A stretch of 64,000 nt of DNA. Source: JABWBD01 sp040768665 (GTDB taxonomy: Bacteria; Planctomycetota; Planctomycetia; Pirellulales; Thermoguttaceae). The position numbers and the translations under genes were made by a program. The stretch covers positions 186,001 through 250,000 of the forward strand of contig JAXGMN010000016.1 in assembly GCA_040768665.1 (NCBI GenBank), written 5' to 3'. The notes beneath the pieces were generated by a model. The model saw only the letters and a program-made list of their open reading frames with translations. It was not told where the DNA came from and did no database searches. Shown here piece by piece: positions 15,867-24,051 of the stretch. Within the stretch, counting starts at the first letter, position 1. Every line of letters begins with the position of its first letter.

Positions 15867-18629
15867 ATGCGCCCCATTCTCTCCCTCGCATTCTTCTTCG
15901 CCCTGATCGGCGGCACCCGGGCCCAAGCCGCCGACATCATTTTCGAGAATGCCCGAATCCGCGCCGCCCTCGCAGAAGACTCCTCCTGGAAATCGCTCCT
16001 CGCCAAACCCTCCGGAAAGGACTATTTGTCCCAGCCAAGAAAGATCAGCCTTGCGACCGCTACCGTGGACGGCAAGACCAGAACGTCCAACTCCGCGGTG
16101 CTCTTCGGCGAAAAGCTCGTGGTCGGCTTTGGCGGCTGCGAAACGAAGCTCACCTATGACGTAAGCCGTACCGACGACTGGATCGCCTTTCGCCTGGAAA
16201 GCATCGCCGGACCGCGGCCAACCAACCTGACGCTCGCCCGCATCGGCACCTCGTTGACCGACCACGTCGGTACGCGCCTCTGCGCCGGCTGGTCCGACGA
16301 CGATTCCCTATGCCTCATGGCGACCGGTTTGAAGGCCCACGGTCGGGCCGCGCGCCGCGACAACTACGCCGAGCTGGCCGTCACCACGCAAGACTCGCCC
16401 GGCCCCAAGCTGGAAGGCGCCGGGGCGGCAATCGTCGCAGCCCCGCCGGCCGAACTGCCCGGACTCCTTTGGAAACTCGCCGAAGCTTATGACCTGCCAC
16501 GGAACGGGGAAGACGGTATTCCCACGAACCAGCTCCCGGTGGCTCGTCGGTCGTACTGGTTTATTGCCGTCACTCAGGACAATGTGGACCGGGTTATTGA
16601 CTCCTGCGAGCGATCGGGCATCCGGCAGGTGATGATGATGTCCGGCTCCTGGTGCAAGGATGTCGGCCATTACACCTTCCGCGAGAACGCGTATCCCGAC
16701 GGCATCGAGGGCCTGCGAAAGACGGTGGCGAAGATGCACGACCATGGAATTCTCGTCGGCATGCACTGCTTCGCGTCAAAGGTATCCAAGACCGACGCCT
16801 ACGTAACACCGGTTCCCGACCGCCGCTTCTGGGTCGAGATGTCGGCAACTCTGGGCGCAGACATCAGTCCGGACGACACGGCGATCCGCATGGCCGGCGA
16901 CTTGAGCCAGTGGCCCGGCAGCCCGGCCTGCAAGCGAAAACACTGGGAAGGGGGCATCGAAAAACACCGCGAAATAGTCCTCGACGACGAAATCATCCGC
17001 TACGAAAGCATCGGCCCGGAAGGCCGTTGGGACACGTTCCTCGGCTGCCGGCGAGGATCCTGGGGCACGGCCGCCGCCGCCCACAGGTCCGGCACAGAGG
17101 GGCGGCATTATGGCGTCGATGGCTGCATCAACGGCTACATCATCGACCAGGAGACGGATCTCTTGGACGAGACGACCGACCGCCTGGCCGAGATCTTCAA
17201 CGCCTGCGACTTCGACATGGTCTACTTCGACGGGGGCGAAGACGTCGATCGCTCGCGGTTCACCTACTATGTGTCGAACTTCCAGGCCACGGCCATGCGG
17301 AAGTTCAAGAAGCGGCCGATGGTGCACATGGGCACGATCTTCACCCACAATCTCTGGAACTCCTTCACTCGCAGCGGCACGGTCGATACCTATCTCAATA
17401 CGCTGCACGGCGCGATTGTCGCCGGCGCAGAGATGGAGAAGTGGCCGACGGTCCGCAACCATATCGACCGTTCGGTTCGCTACATGCTGAGCGTCCGCGA
17501 CGACATGGTGCCCGGCGAGCTCGGATGGTTCGGCATCTGGCCAAAGGGCGAACATACCGACGGCCTGCAGTTGGACGAGATCGAATACCTCATGGCAAAG
17601 TCGCTTGCCTACGACGCCCCGATTTCTCTGGAGACGAGCTTCGCCCAGATGGATCGCCACCCGCTGACGCCCGGCATTCTCGAAATCGTCCGGGCCTACG
17701 AGGAGCTCCGCATGGCCGGCGCGGTGCCGCAAGTGACCCGCCGGAGACTGCAGGAGCTTGAAAGGGATTTTATTCTGGTCCCGGGCAACTCGCCGGAGTT
17801 CATCGAAGCTTGGAAGGCGGAAGTCGGCGACAACCGCGTGCGGGCATGGCTGGGACCGCACAACGGCGGCGCGGCGACGACCCTATGGCATTATCTCGGC
17901 AAGGAGGGCAAGTTGGCCGTGACGGGCAAGAATCTTTCCGCGGTCGACATTTGCGGCCGGACGGTGCCCTGCGAGGTCTCGGATGGCAAGACGAAGATCC
18001 CGATTGATCACCGCCGGACTCTCGTCCACTTCAAGGGCGCCTCGCCGGAGGAGGCGAGAGACTTATTGGCTAAAGCCTCGTTTGAGCAGCGCCCGCTTGT
18101 GACGCTCTGGATCCAGGCGGAATCGTTCGCCGGCATCGAAGGCGAGATTGCCAAGGGCTCGGACGAAAACGTGAGCGATCCCGAAGCGATGGGCGACTTG
18201 ATCGTCGGCACGGGCAGGCCTCGACCAACGAGTGATCCGACCGGTTTCTGTCAGTACCGCCTGACGATTCCACACGCCGGCGTGTGGACCCTCTGGGCTC
18301 GTGTCCGGTACCCGCGTGGCGGCGACATGTCGTTCAGCGCAGATTTTCCTGCCCCCGGCGGCGAACCGGCAAAGCGACACGTGTTGGGCAACTGCGGGCA
18401 GGCGGGCACCGCATGGCACTGGACCGGCAGCGGAGGAGGAGTGACGACCGTTCCGCCGGGATCGCCGATCCGCATCAAGCTGGATTCCGGCGAATACACG
18501 CTTCGCATCCATCCTCGCGAAGGTCACGGCAATGCCCAGGTCAACCCCCGCCTCGACGTGATCTGTCTATCCGAGGATCTGGACTATACCCCCACCGACG
18601 CAGACGCCAAGGCCGCCCTGAGTGAATGA
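15867..18629 (+). CDS. Large secreted protein, putative TIM-barrel glycoside hydrolase
   Basis: A 920-residue protein starts with a signal peptide (MRPILSLAFFFALIGGTRAQAAD). Residues ~25-215 look like a beta-rich N-terminal domain. A barrel-like region follows: VDRVIDSCERSGIRQVMMMSGSW, GLRKTVAKMHDHGILVGMH and NACDFDMVYFDGGEDV, the last resembling a strand-end acidic motif of alpha-galactosidase/fucosidase-clan barrels. A C-terminal beta-sandwich (from about residue 745, LWIQAESFAGIEGEI..CQYRLTIPHAGVWTLWARVRYP) resembles a carbohydrate-binding module. Its substrate is unknown. It stands alone, with no transporter or regulator next to it. Confidence 0.65.
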   Translation: MRPILSLAFFFALIGGTRAQAADIIFENARIRAALAEDSSWKSLLAKPSGKDYLSQPRKISLATATVDGKTRTSNSAVLFGEKLVVGFGGCETKLTYDVSRTDDWIAFRLESIAGPRPTNLTLARIGTSLTDHVGTRLCAGWSDDDSLCLMATGLKAHGRAARRDNYAELAVTTQDSPGPKLEGAGAAIVAAPPAELPGLLWKLAEAYDLPRNGEDGIPTNQLPVARRSYWFIAVTQDNVDRVIDSCERSGIRQVMMMSGSWCKDVGHYTFRENAYPDGIEGLRKTVAKMHDHGILVGMHCFASKVSKTDAYVTPVPDRRFWVEMSATLGADISPDDTAIRMAGDLSQWPGSPACKRKHWEGGIEKHREIVLDDEIIRYESIGPEGRWDTFLGCRRGSWGTAAAAHRSGTEGRHYGVDGCINGYIIDQETDLLDETTDRLAEIFNACDFDMVYFDGGEDVDRSRFTYYVSNFQATAMRKFKKRPMVHMGTIFTHNLWNSFTRSGTVDTYLNTLHGAIVAGAEMEKWPTVRNHIDRSVRYMLSVRDDMVPGELGWFGIWPKGEHTDGLQLDEIEYLMAKSLAYDAPISLETSFAQMDRHPLTPGILEIVRAYEELRMAGAVPQVTRRRLQELERDFILVPGNSPEFIEAWKAEVGDNRVRAWLGPHNGGAATTLWHYLGKEGKLAVTGKNLSAVDICGRTVPCEVSDGKTKIPIDHRRTLVHFKGASPEEARDLLAKASFEQRPLVTLWIQAESFAGIEGEIAKGSDENVSDPEAMGDLIVGTGRPRPTSDPTGFCQYRLTIPHAGVWTLWARVRYPRGGDMSFSADFPAPGGEPAKRHVLGNCGQAGTAWHWTGSGGGVTTVPPGSPIRIKLDSGEYTLRIHPREGHGNAQVNPRLDVICLSEDLDYTPTDADAKAALSE

Positions 18630-18821
18630 GCGGCCTGGGCTGACATCGGCGCGACCCATTCTGAAAGCCAGGTCGCCACGGTCGCCACGGGGCTCGGGCC
18701 GGCAGACCCGCATGAAGTCCCATCGAAACCGATCCGCGCGGCGCTGCCTTGGATGGTTTGGCCTTTCGGACCGCTCCGCATCGTCGCTGCTTGAAGAATT
18801 CGCTTTCGGATGGGCAGACCG

Positions 18822-18850
18822 TTTCTCGCTCGGGCATATGCCGGTACAAT
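18822..18850 (+). promoter_or_regulatory. Weak promoter candidate for the phosphoglycerate kinase gene
   Basis: A TACAAT (18845-18850, five of six matches to the -10 consensus) lies 65 bases before the pgk start. Its -35 partner at 17 bases is poor (TTTCTC). Confidence 0.25.
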
Positions 18851-18914
18851 CACGGCTTGGGAAGAACGGAGTCCGAGCACGGTAGATCGTGGCTCAAGGC
18901 ATGAGGAGAACGTA

Positions 18915-20252
18915 ATGGCACAGCGAAACGTTCTGACAGTCGAGGACCTGAAAGGCCAGTTGGCCGGCAGGCGAGTTCTGGTGCGGACCGATTTCAATGT
19001 GAGTGATCCCAACAGTGGTGAGATCAAGAGCGATTCTCGTATTGCCGCCTCGATTCGGACGATTCAGTTCCTGGTGCAAGAACGCGCCAAGATCTTTGTT
19101 CTCTCGCACAACGAGCGTCCTTCCTCGCAGGTCAAGAGGCTGCAGGAAGATGGCCTGGCTGAGAACAGAGCCTGGGAACTTGTCCGCCAACGGCTCAGCC
19201 TTGAGAAGGCGGCCGCCAAATTGGAGCAAATGCTCGTCGGTCGACAGATCCTCGCGCGAGGGGATGTCCGCTTCGTTGCCGCCACGACCGGTGCCCAGGT
19301 GGCCGAGGTCGCCGCGACCGTTCAACCGGCGACAATCCTCGTTCTGGAGAACGCGCGATTTGACCTGCGAGACGAGCAGGGCTCTGATGCGCTTGCAAGG
19401 GAGATTGTGGATGCGACCCAGGCGGACGTTTTCGTTCTTGACGGTTTCAGTGTCGCGCACCGACCCCAAGCATCCGTGACCAAGGTGGCCACCAAGGTTC
19501 CCAGCGGCCAGGCTGTGGCGGGGTACCTGATCATGGACGAGCTAAAGTTTCTGAAGAGCGCGCTTTTGGAGTCCCCCGTGACGCCGTACTACGCATTTAT
19601 GGGCGGGGCAAAAGTCGGCGAGAAGATCCAAGTGATCGAGAACCTCCTGACCCGGTTGGACAGACTTTTCGTGGGAGGAGCCATGCTCTACCCGTTCCTC
19701 CTCGCCAAAGGTTTTCGCGCCGGTGCCGACCCGCTCGGCCGAGACGCCGAAGAGATCGCGAAGGACGTCGCATGTGCGGAGCAGCTCCTTCTGCAGAACG
19801 GAAAGAAAATCGTCATACCTACGGCAGTGACGGTCGAACTCAAATCCGGAGATCCGGCCGAACGGGATGCAGCCGACTCGCGAGGCATACCCGAAGACAG
19901 CCGCATTCGTGACGTTGCGGCGGCGCCACTTAAGGCCGCGATTTCCACGGAGACGGAAATCACAGGCAAGCCGAGAACCGTTGTCTGGAACGGCCCGTTC
20001 GGCATGTTCGAAAAGCAGTCGTTCGATGCCGGCACCGTGCAACTCTTGAGACAGCTCGACGAGTGGACAAAAGATGGCTGTGTAACGGTCACTGGTGGCG
20101 GCGACAGTGAAAAGGCCATCAAACACGCGGTCAAGGTCTTACAGCAACCAGTCCGGCTGAGCCATATCAGTACGGGTGGTGGAGCAATGCTTGAGCTGCT
20201 CGAAGGCAAGGTGCTGCCCGGCATTGAAGCTCTCAGCGTGCGGGAGACGTGA
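18915..20252 (+). CDS. pgk: Divergent phosphoglycerate kinase
   Basis: This cytosolic glycolytic kinase transfers phosphate between 1,3-bisphosphoglycerate and ADP. Recognisable are VLVRTDFNV, LENARFDLRDE, FMGGAKVGEKIQVIENLL, VWNGPFGMFE, TVTGGGDSEKA and HISTGGGAMLELLEGK. It differs from the family consensus at several normally constant sites: SHNERPSS where SHLGRPK is usual, DGFSVAHR for NDAFGTAHR. It is 445 residues versus about 400 usual. ATG 18915 follows GAGGAG with good spacing; the longer open frame upstream is not needed. No gap gene is adjacent. It may be a second, specialised copy rather than the housekeeping enzyme. Confidence 0.85.
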   Translation: MAQRNVLTVEDLKGQLAGRRVLVRTDFNVSDPNSGEIKSDSRIAASIRTIQFLVQERAKIFVLSHNERPSSQVKRLQEDGLAENRAWELVRQRLSLEKAAAKLEQMLVGRQILARGDVRFVAATTGAQVAEVAATVQPATILVLENARFDLRDEQGSDALAREIVDATQADVFVLDGFSVAHRPQASVTKVATKVPSGQAVAGYLIMDELKFLKSALLESPVTPYYAFMGGAKVGEKIQVIENLLTRLDRLFVGGAMLYPFLLAKGFRAGADPLGRDAEEIAKDVACAEQLLLQNGKKIVIPTAVTVELKSGDPAERDAADSRGIPEDSRIRDVAAAPLKAAISTETEITGKPRTVVWNGPFGMFEKQSFDAGTVQLLRQLDEWTKDGCVTVTGGGDSEKAIKHAVKVLQQPVRLSHISTGGGAMLELLEGKVLPGIEALSVRET

Positions 20253-20378
20253 ACGGCAACCAGGATTGAATCCGCACGTGACACAGCCCCATGAAGTATA
20301 AGTACCAGTGCAGGTACTTCCGCGGGCCGCCCACCAGGTGAAGGTGCCTGGTTTCCGAGTTGCGAATGCGTGCCGTTC

Positions 20379-20948
20379 CTACCGCAGCGGGGCCAGAGTG
20401 AGTAACGCCACATGATCGAATCCTACGTGGAGTCTCGGATGGCTGTGACCGTTCCGCGGCGCGGCGGTGAGATGGAACGTAACCTTCTGCGCGGCGAAGT
20501 CCGCGGTGGAGATCAAGCGGTCGTCCCACCATTGTCTGCCGCCGAGAGCCAGGAAAGGCGGAATGTCCTCGCGCCAGATGACCGTGCGGTGGCCGTTCTG
20601 CTCCACCTCGATTTGATAGCGATACCGGTCGACGTCGTTCGGAATGGTCACATGCCCGCCGGCACGCATGAGGGGCCGAAAACGGAGCGCCGTGCGTCCT
20701 GCGGGGACTTCCACTGACAACACTTGCTCTGCCGCGGTGTTCGTCGCTTCGGTTTCGGCGAACACTCCCGCTTCTGCGGCGACGGCTTCCGTCAGGTCGA
20801 TTGCGAGCCGGGCGACGACTACGAGCGTGTGGCTCGCACGGTGCAGCGATCGTTTCACACGGTTTACTTCGCGCCTCTTCCAACGATCCTGCAAACCGCC
20901 GCGACCGCCGGTTTTCGGGTCGAGGTCGGCAGCACGCCCCAGGATCGG
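20379..20948 (-). pseudogene. C-terminal fragment of a secreted-type protein gene, cut at the 71-bp hairpin
   Basis: An open frame on the minus strand runs from the hairpin (20949-21019) to a stop at 20379 and gives about 190 residues without its own start. The last 120 residues look like a real beta-rich domain (GGHVTIPNDVDRYRYQIEV, WDDRLISTADFAAQKVTFHLTAAP) of the sort found at the end of planctomycete secreted proteins. The N-terminal half is missing. On the far side of the hairpin is an unrelated integrase, so the gene is broken here. Whether it is the other half of the N-terminal fragment at 31287-31833 cannot be settled by eye. Confidence 0.6.
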
Positions 20949-21019
20949 GGCGCAAAAAGGGTCAGAACTATTTATGGCAAACTGGGCAAGCACAAATAGT
21001 TCTGACCCTTTTTCGGCCC
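20949..21019. repeat. 71-bp hairpin repeat, copy 1
   Basis: Perfect 20-base inverted arms (20954-20973 and 20994-21013; each reads AAAAAGGGTCAGAACTATTT or its complement) flank a 20-base loop starting ATGGCAAACTGGGC. Outer bases GGCGC and CGGCCC are shared by all three copies. It separates a truncated integron integrase from a truncated secreted-protein gene. The design resembles REP elements mobilised by RAYT transposases; no such transposase is in the window. Confidence 0.92.
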
Positions 21020-21240
21020 TTGCCATCGACCGCCAGGTGCGTCAAGAAAGCGGACACCTCTGCCTTACCCATCTCAGCGGGATGGCGTTTGTGATGAAAC
21101 AAGATAAACCGCCGAATCCAATTGACGTACAGCCGCTCCGTGCTCAGCGCCATGTGACGGACACGGATATCATGACGCACCTGGTCCAGCAGTTTCGGTT
21201 TGCCGGCCGGCGGAATCGCGGGGTGAAAGTCGCTTGCCAT
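21020..21240 (-). pseudogene. intI: Integron integrase IntI, N-terminal fragment
   Basis: From ATG 21240 the frame encodes the N-terminal SAM-like core-binding domain of integron integrases: KPKLLDQVRHDIRVRHMALS, ERLYVNWIRRFILFHHKRHP and EMGKAEVSAFLTHLA. After VDGK the frame enters the 71-bp hairpin and ends within it. The catalytic tyrosine-recombinase domain (R..H.R..Y) is absent, so it cannot be active. The start codon is 224 bases left of the presumed attI point, the usual divergent arrangement for intI. Another intI remnant was not found in the window. Confidence 0.88.
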
Positions 21241-21470
21241 GGTTGCCAGCCTCCTTCGGGAGAGAGAATGACCGAGCAGGGAAATCCGACGACAATACAT
21301 GGACAGATTTATACTTACACGAATGTACACACTGCAAGCAGATTCGGGTGAATTGCCACAACCCATTCTGGCGGAAGGACTTGCGCGTTATCTTGCAGTG
21401 GCGTGCCGTGCTAATCCGGTGGAAAACATGTCGATAACCCGGTAATTCGTTGATTCGCTTGTAGTTCGGC
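21241..21470. other. Probable attI / promoter region of the integron
   Basis: The stretch lies between the intI start and the first cassette. A GTTCGGC word at 21464-21470 matches the R' box of the downstream attC sites and is the best candidate for the attI recombination point. No confident cassette promoter was identified. Confidence 0.4.
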
Positions 21471-21719
21471 TCTCGGCCGCGAAGGTGCTGCGGCGCGTTA
21501 TCCTGCGACGGCTCGCCGGATATCGCGCGGAATTGGCCGCCGCAGGATAACGCGCCAAGGGCGGTGCGGGTTATCCTGCATCGTGAGTGCCGGATATCGC
21601 GCCGGGGGCGGCAGAGTTTCTGTCGCGCAAGTGCTTGACAATGCATAGGTTAGCCGCTAGGATGCGGTTTAGAGGTGGGCGCGTTATCCTGCAGGGAGCC
21701 TGTCAGATAACAGCGCTCG
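21383..21719. repeat. Cluster of GTTATCCTGC palindromic motifs
   Basis: GCGTTATCYTGC-like words occur at 21383, 21492, 21568 and 21680, and an inverted copy at 21540-21556. Copies at 21497 and 21570 are each followed about 20 bases later by CGGATATCGCGC, giving short imperfect palindromes, and the pair 21492/21556 forms a larger hairpin (GGCGCGTTATCCTGCG against CGCAGGATAACGCGCC). The cluster fills the leader of the first cassette. Confidence 0.6.
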
Positions 21720-21788
21720 ATCTGTCGGTTAATTAAAGAGTTCGTCGACAACATCAGCGATTCCGATCACAAGAGCCGAGCCCTGGCT

Positions 21789-22262
21789 GTGACACCTGAA
21801 GAAGCGGTTCACCTGACGATCCGATTGCTCCGGGAGTGGGAACGCGACTCGGCCGATGAACTCGTCCCACGGCTGATTGCTGCCGGAATCGACGATGACT
21901 TAGCCAATCGTCTGTCGGTCCTGGTTCCGCTTGCGTTTTCACGAGCCCACTATGCGTCCGCCCCAATGGTCAAGGAATACGCTGAGGAGTACATTATCTA
22001 TGACCGCGGAACGCGACGGGAATCGTCGCATACCCTTCAATCCGATCCGTATTTCTGCGCTGCCGTGATGGCCGCAGCGAACACCGATGACGAACGCGTG
22101 GTGCTCGTCATCGCAAGACGGAGTCCTGAATATGACGCAATCAACACCACCCTGACGAATCTTCCAGACGGTGCGGTTCCGAGGCGGATCGGAACAAGCA
22201 GTCCGTATCTCGTGTGCGGTCAACCGCGACCGCGCCCGTGGTGGAAGTTCTGGGGTTCGTGA
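21789..22262 (+). CDS. First integron cassette gene, unknown function
   Basis: The gene encodes 157 residues from GTG 21789, with no in-frame ATG upstream. The sequence is hydrophilic and mixed alpha/beta (TPEEAVHLTIRLLREWERDSADELVPRLIAAGIDDDLANRLSVLVPLAFSRAHY). It ends in PRPWWKFWGS, and the stop lies a few bases before attC-1. No known domain is recognised. A short helical N-terminus followed by conserved aromatics suggests a small cytosolic immunity- or adaptor-like protein, but this is only an impression. Confidence 0.7.
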   Translation: MTPEEAVHLTIRLLREWERDSADELVPRLIAAGIDDDLANRLSVLVPLAFSRAHYASAPMVKEYAEEYIIYDRGTRRESSHTLQSDPYFCAAVMAAANTDDERVVLVIARRSPEYDAINTTLTNLPDGAVPRRIGTSSPYLVCGQPRPRPWWKFWGS

Positions 22263-22263
22263 G

Positions 22264-22357
22264 GTCGACGAACTAAGGCGTGCACCGGAGCCGCGATCCG
22301 GTCTTGGAAAATGGTAGGCGTCACTCGTCGCGGCCCGGTGACGCCGGTCGTTCGGGC
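22264..22357 (+). repeat. attC site 1
   Basis: Outer boxes are CGACGAAC (22266-22273) and GTTCGGG (22350-22356). Inner arms GGCGT-G-CACCGG-A-GCCGCGA (22277 onward) pair with TCGCGGCCCGGTGACGCC (ending 22345), leaving an unpaired G and an unpaired A. The same two bases are extrahelical in attC-4. Confidence 0.82.
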
Positions 22358-22397
22358 GTAAGTAAAAACAGCATCCAAGCAGATCGCACCTGGGCTT

Positions 22398-24029
22398 ATG
22401 ACCATGCCGACCTTCTTCCGCTCAGCTAAATGCCTCTGGTTCGAGATTCCTGCTTGCGCCGCCGCCTTTTTCATTGCCGCAGCGACAGTGGCCGGTTGCA
22501 ACTCCTCGAAAGCGCCTCTGGCCACTGCCAAACAGTTGGACGACCTGGAAACTGCGCTCAAGGCAATCGAGGGCGAACTGAGAGACCTTCGGCAGAGAAT
22601 CCCGCAAGAAATCGAACAGAGGGCCAAGGAGTTGGAAACCGTCCTAACAGACCGCAAGCAATGCCCACAAGATCCACAGGCCGCCGAGAAAATGCGCCAA
22701 CCGCTGGACGACCTGGAAGTTGCCCTCAAGAGAATCGAGGGCGAACTGAGAGACCTTCGGCAAGGAATCCCGCAAGAAATCGAAGAGAGTGTCAAGGAGA
22801 TGGAAGCCATCCTAACAGACCGCAATCAATGGCCGCAAGACTCACAGGCCGCCGACAAAATGCGCCAGAACCTGGACGAGATCGTTCAAACTCTCTCGCC
22901 GGTCGCCACCGAAAGGATCCTCCCCCAACTTGCTCGGCTCAACTGGGGCATCGAAGCCTTATGGAACCTTCGGACCCACGCCATAGCGGCACCCAACCAA
23001 CTTGAGGAGGTGCAGGAGGTTATCACGGAAATGCTTGAAACACATCCGCGCGGACACTTCAACGAAATCCAGAGGGAACTGGAAACTCGATTGAAGGAAA
23101 TTGACCCTCAACTTCGCGCGTTTCAGATGAAGCAGATACTGGAAAGGGCCAATCGCGCCCTAGAGGACAAGGAAGATGCGAGCGCGGCGTTCAGCAGTTT
23201 GGAGGAGTTTCGAGGAGAAAAGGAAGTCGCCGCGATCCTGCCGAAACTCCGCACGAAGGTTCTCGAAAAAACTGGCCTCGAACGAATCGAGAGCTTCGAA
23301 AAGAACCTGACAAAGACTCGTTCCTTTGCCGACGACCGTGCCCGCCAAGTATCCCTACTCACCATTCAAGAGGGCGTCCTACGACTAACCGTCGATTTGG
23401 AACTTGAAGAAACAGTGCCCAAGGAAGTTCTGAAAAAGGCCAAGAACCTGTTGGCTTCATGCGACAAGGAACTGCTCGCCCTTGCTGCCAAACAACAGGA
23501 TGATCACGCGAAAAAGGTCCGCCGCTACCAAGCCTGGGCATTGGAACAGATTCGCAAATTCGACAGCCCGAATGGCTGGTATTACGACGTTAGCCTACCG
23601 TGGGCCGAGTCTCAGCTGCGAGAGTTCCAAAACGCCTCCGAAGACAAAGACTGGGTGGCGATTCAGACCTTTCCGTCGATGAAGCAACTCGTTCAGGAAA
23701 AAGTCGGGGTCGATCTGTCCGAGATGAAGGGAGCGATGTTGACGGCGGACAAGCGGAAAGAAATCTACAATGAGGCCTGGCGAACCGTCGGCTGGAAGAA
23801 CAGCATCCATACTGAGATCGCCTACCGTGCGACTCGGGATGGCATGGTAAAGTTCTTGCTGCCGATTCAGCCGCACCTACTGGACCCGCCGGTCGCGCAG
23901 CTTTACCAGCAAGCGTTTTCCAAGGGTTGGCAAAAACTCGAAGGCCGCGAAGACCAGCTTTTCGTCGCCCAGCAGTCCGCCGTCGTGCAGAAGAAGACTC
24001 TGGAAGAAGTAGCCTCTTCCAATCCGTGA
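22398..24029 (+). CDS. Coiled-coil lipoprotein with internal tandem duplication
   Basis: The 543-residue protein has an N-terminal signal (CAAAFFIAAATVAGC) with a lipobox Cys at about residue 34, so it should be membrane-anchored and periplasmic. Residues ~45-160 contain two copies of a 56-residue unit (LDDLE.ALK.IEGELRDLRQ.IPQEIE). The DNA repeat starts at 22536 and 22704. Most of the rest is long helices with heptad patterns (LEEVQEVITEMLETHP, FEKNLTKTRSFADDRARQ). It is followed 22 bases later by the nuclease-like gene at 24052, so the two form an operon inside one large cassette. No family is recognised; a scaffold or tether for the next protein is an inference. Confidence 0.75.
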   Translation: MTMPTFFRSAKCLWFEIPACAAAFFIAAATVAGCNSSKAPLATAKQLDDLETALKAIEGELRDLRQRIPQEIEQRAKELETVLTDRKQCPQDPQAAEKMRQPLDDLEVALKRIEGELRDLRQGIPQEIEESVKEMEAILTDRNQWPQDSQAADKMRQNLDEIVQTLSPVATERILPQLARLNWGIEALWNLRTHAIAAPNQLEEVQEVITEMLETHPRGHFNEIQRELETRLKEIDPQLRAFQMKQILERANRALEDKEDASAAFSSLEEFRGEKEVAAILPKLRTKVLEKTGLERIESFEKNLTKTRSFADDRARQVSLLTIQEGVLRLTVDLELEETVPKEVLKKAKNLLASCDKELLALAAKQQDDHAKKVRRYQAWALEQIRKFDSPNGWYYDVSLPWAESQLREFQNASEDKDWVAIQTFPSMKQLVQEKVGVDLSEMKGAMLTADKRKEIYNEAWRTVGWKNSIHTEIAYRATRDGMVKFLLPIQPHLLDPPVAQLYQQAFSKGWQKLEGREDQLFVAQQSAVVQKKTLEEVASSNP

Positions 24030-24051
24030 GCTAGAAAAGCGAGGCTCGTCG

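Noticed and set aside
20233..20955. 240-codon minus-strand frame next to pgk
   Set aside because: Overlaps the fragment at 20379-20948 in another frame; codon use and protein composition (R/P-rich) are those of a shadow frame.
21464..21556. Possible seventh attC before the first cassette gene
   Set aside because: The GGCGCGTTATCCTGCG/CGCAGGATAACGCGCC hairpin lacks the box order and extrahelical base pattern of the six accepted sites, so it is described only as a palindrome cluster.
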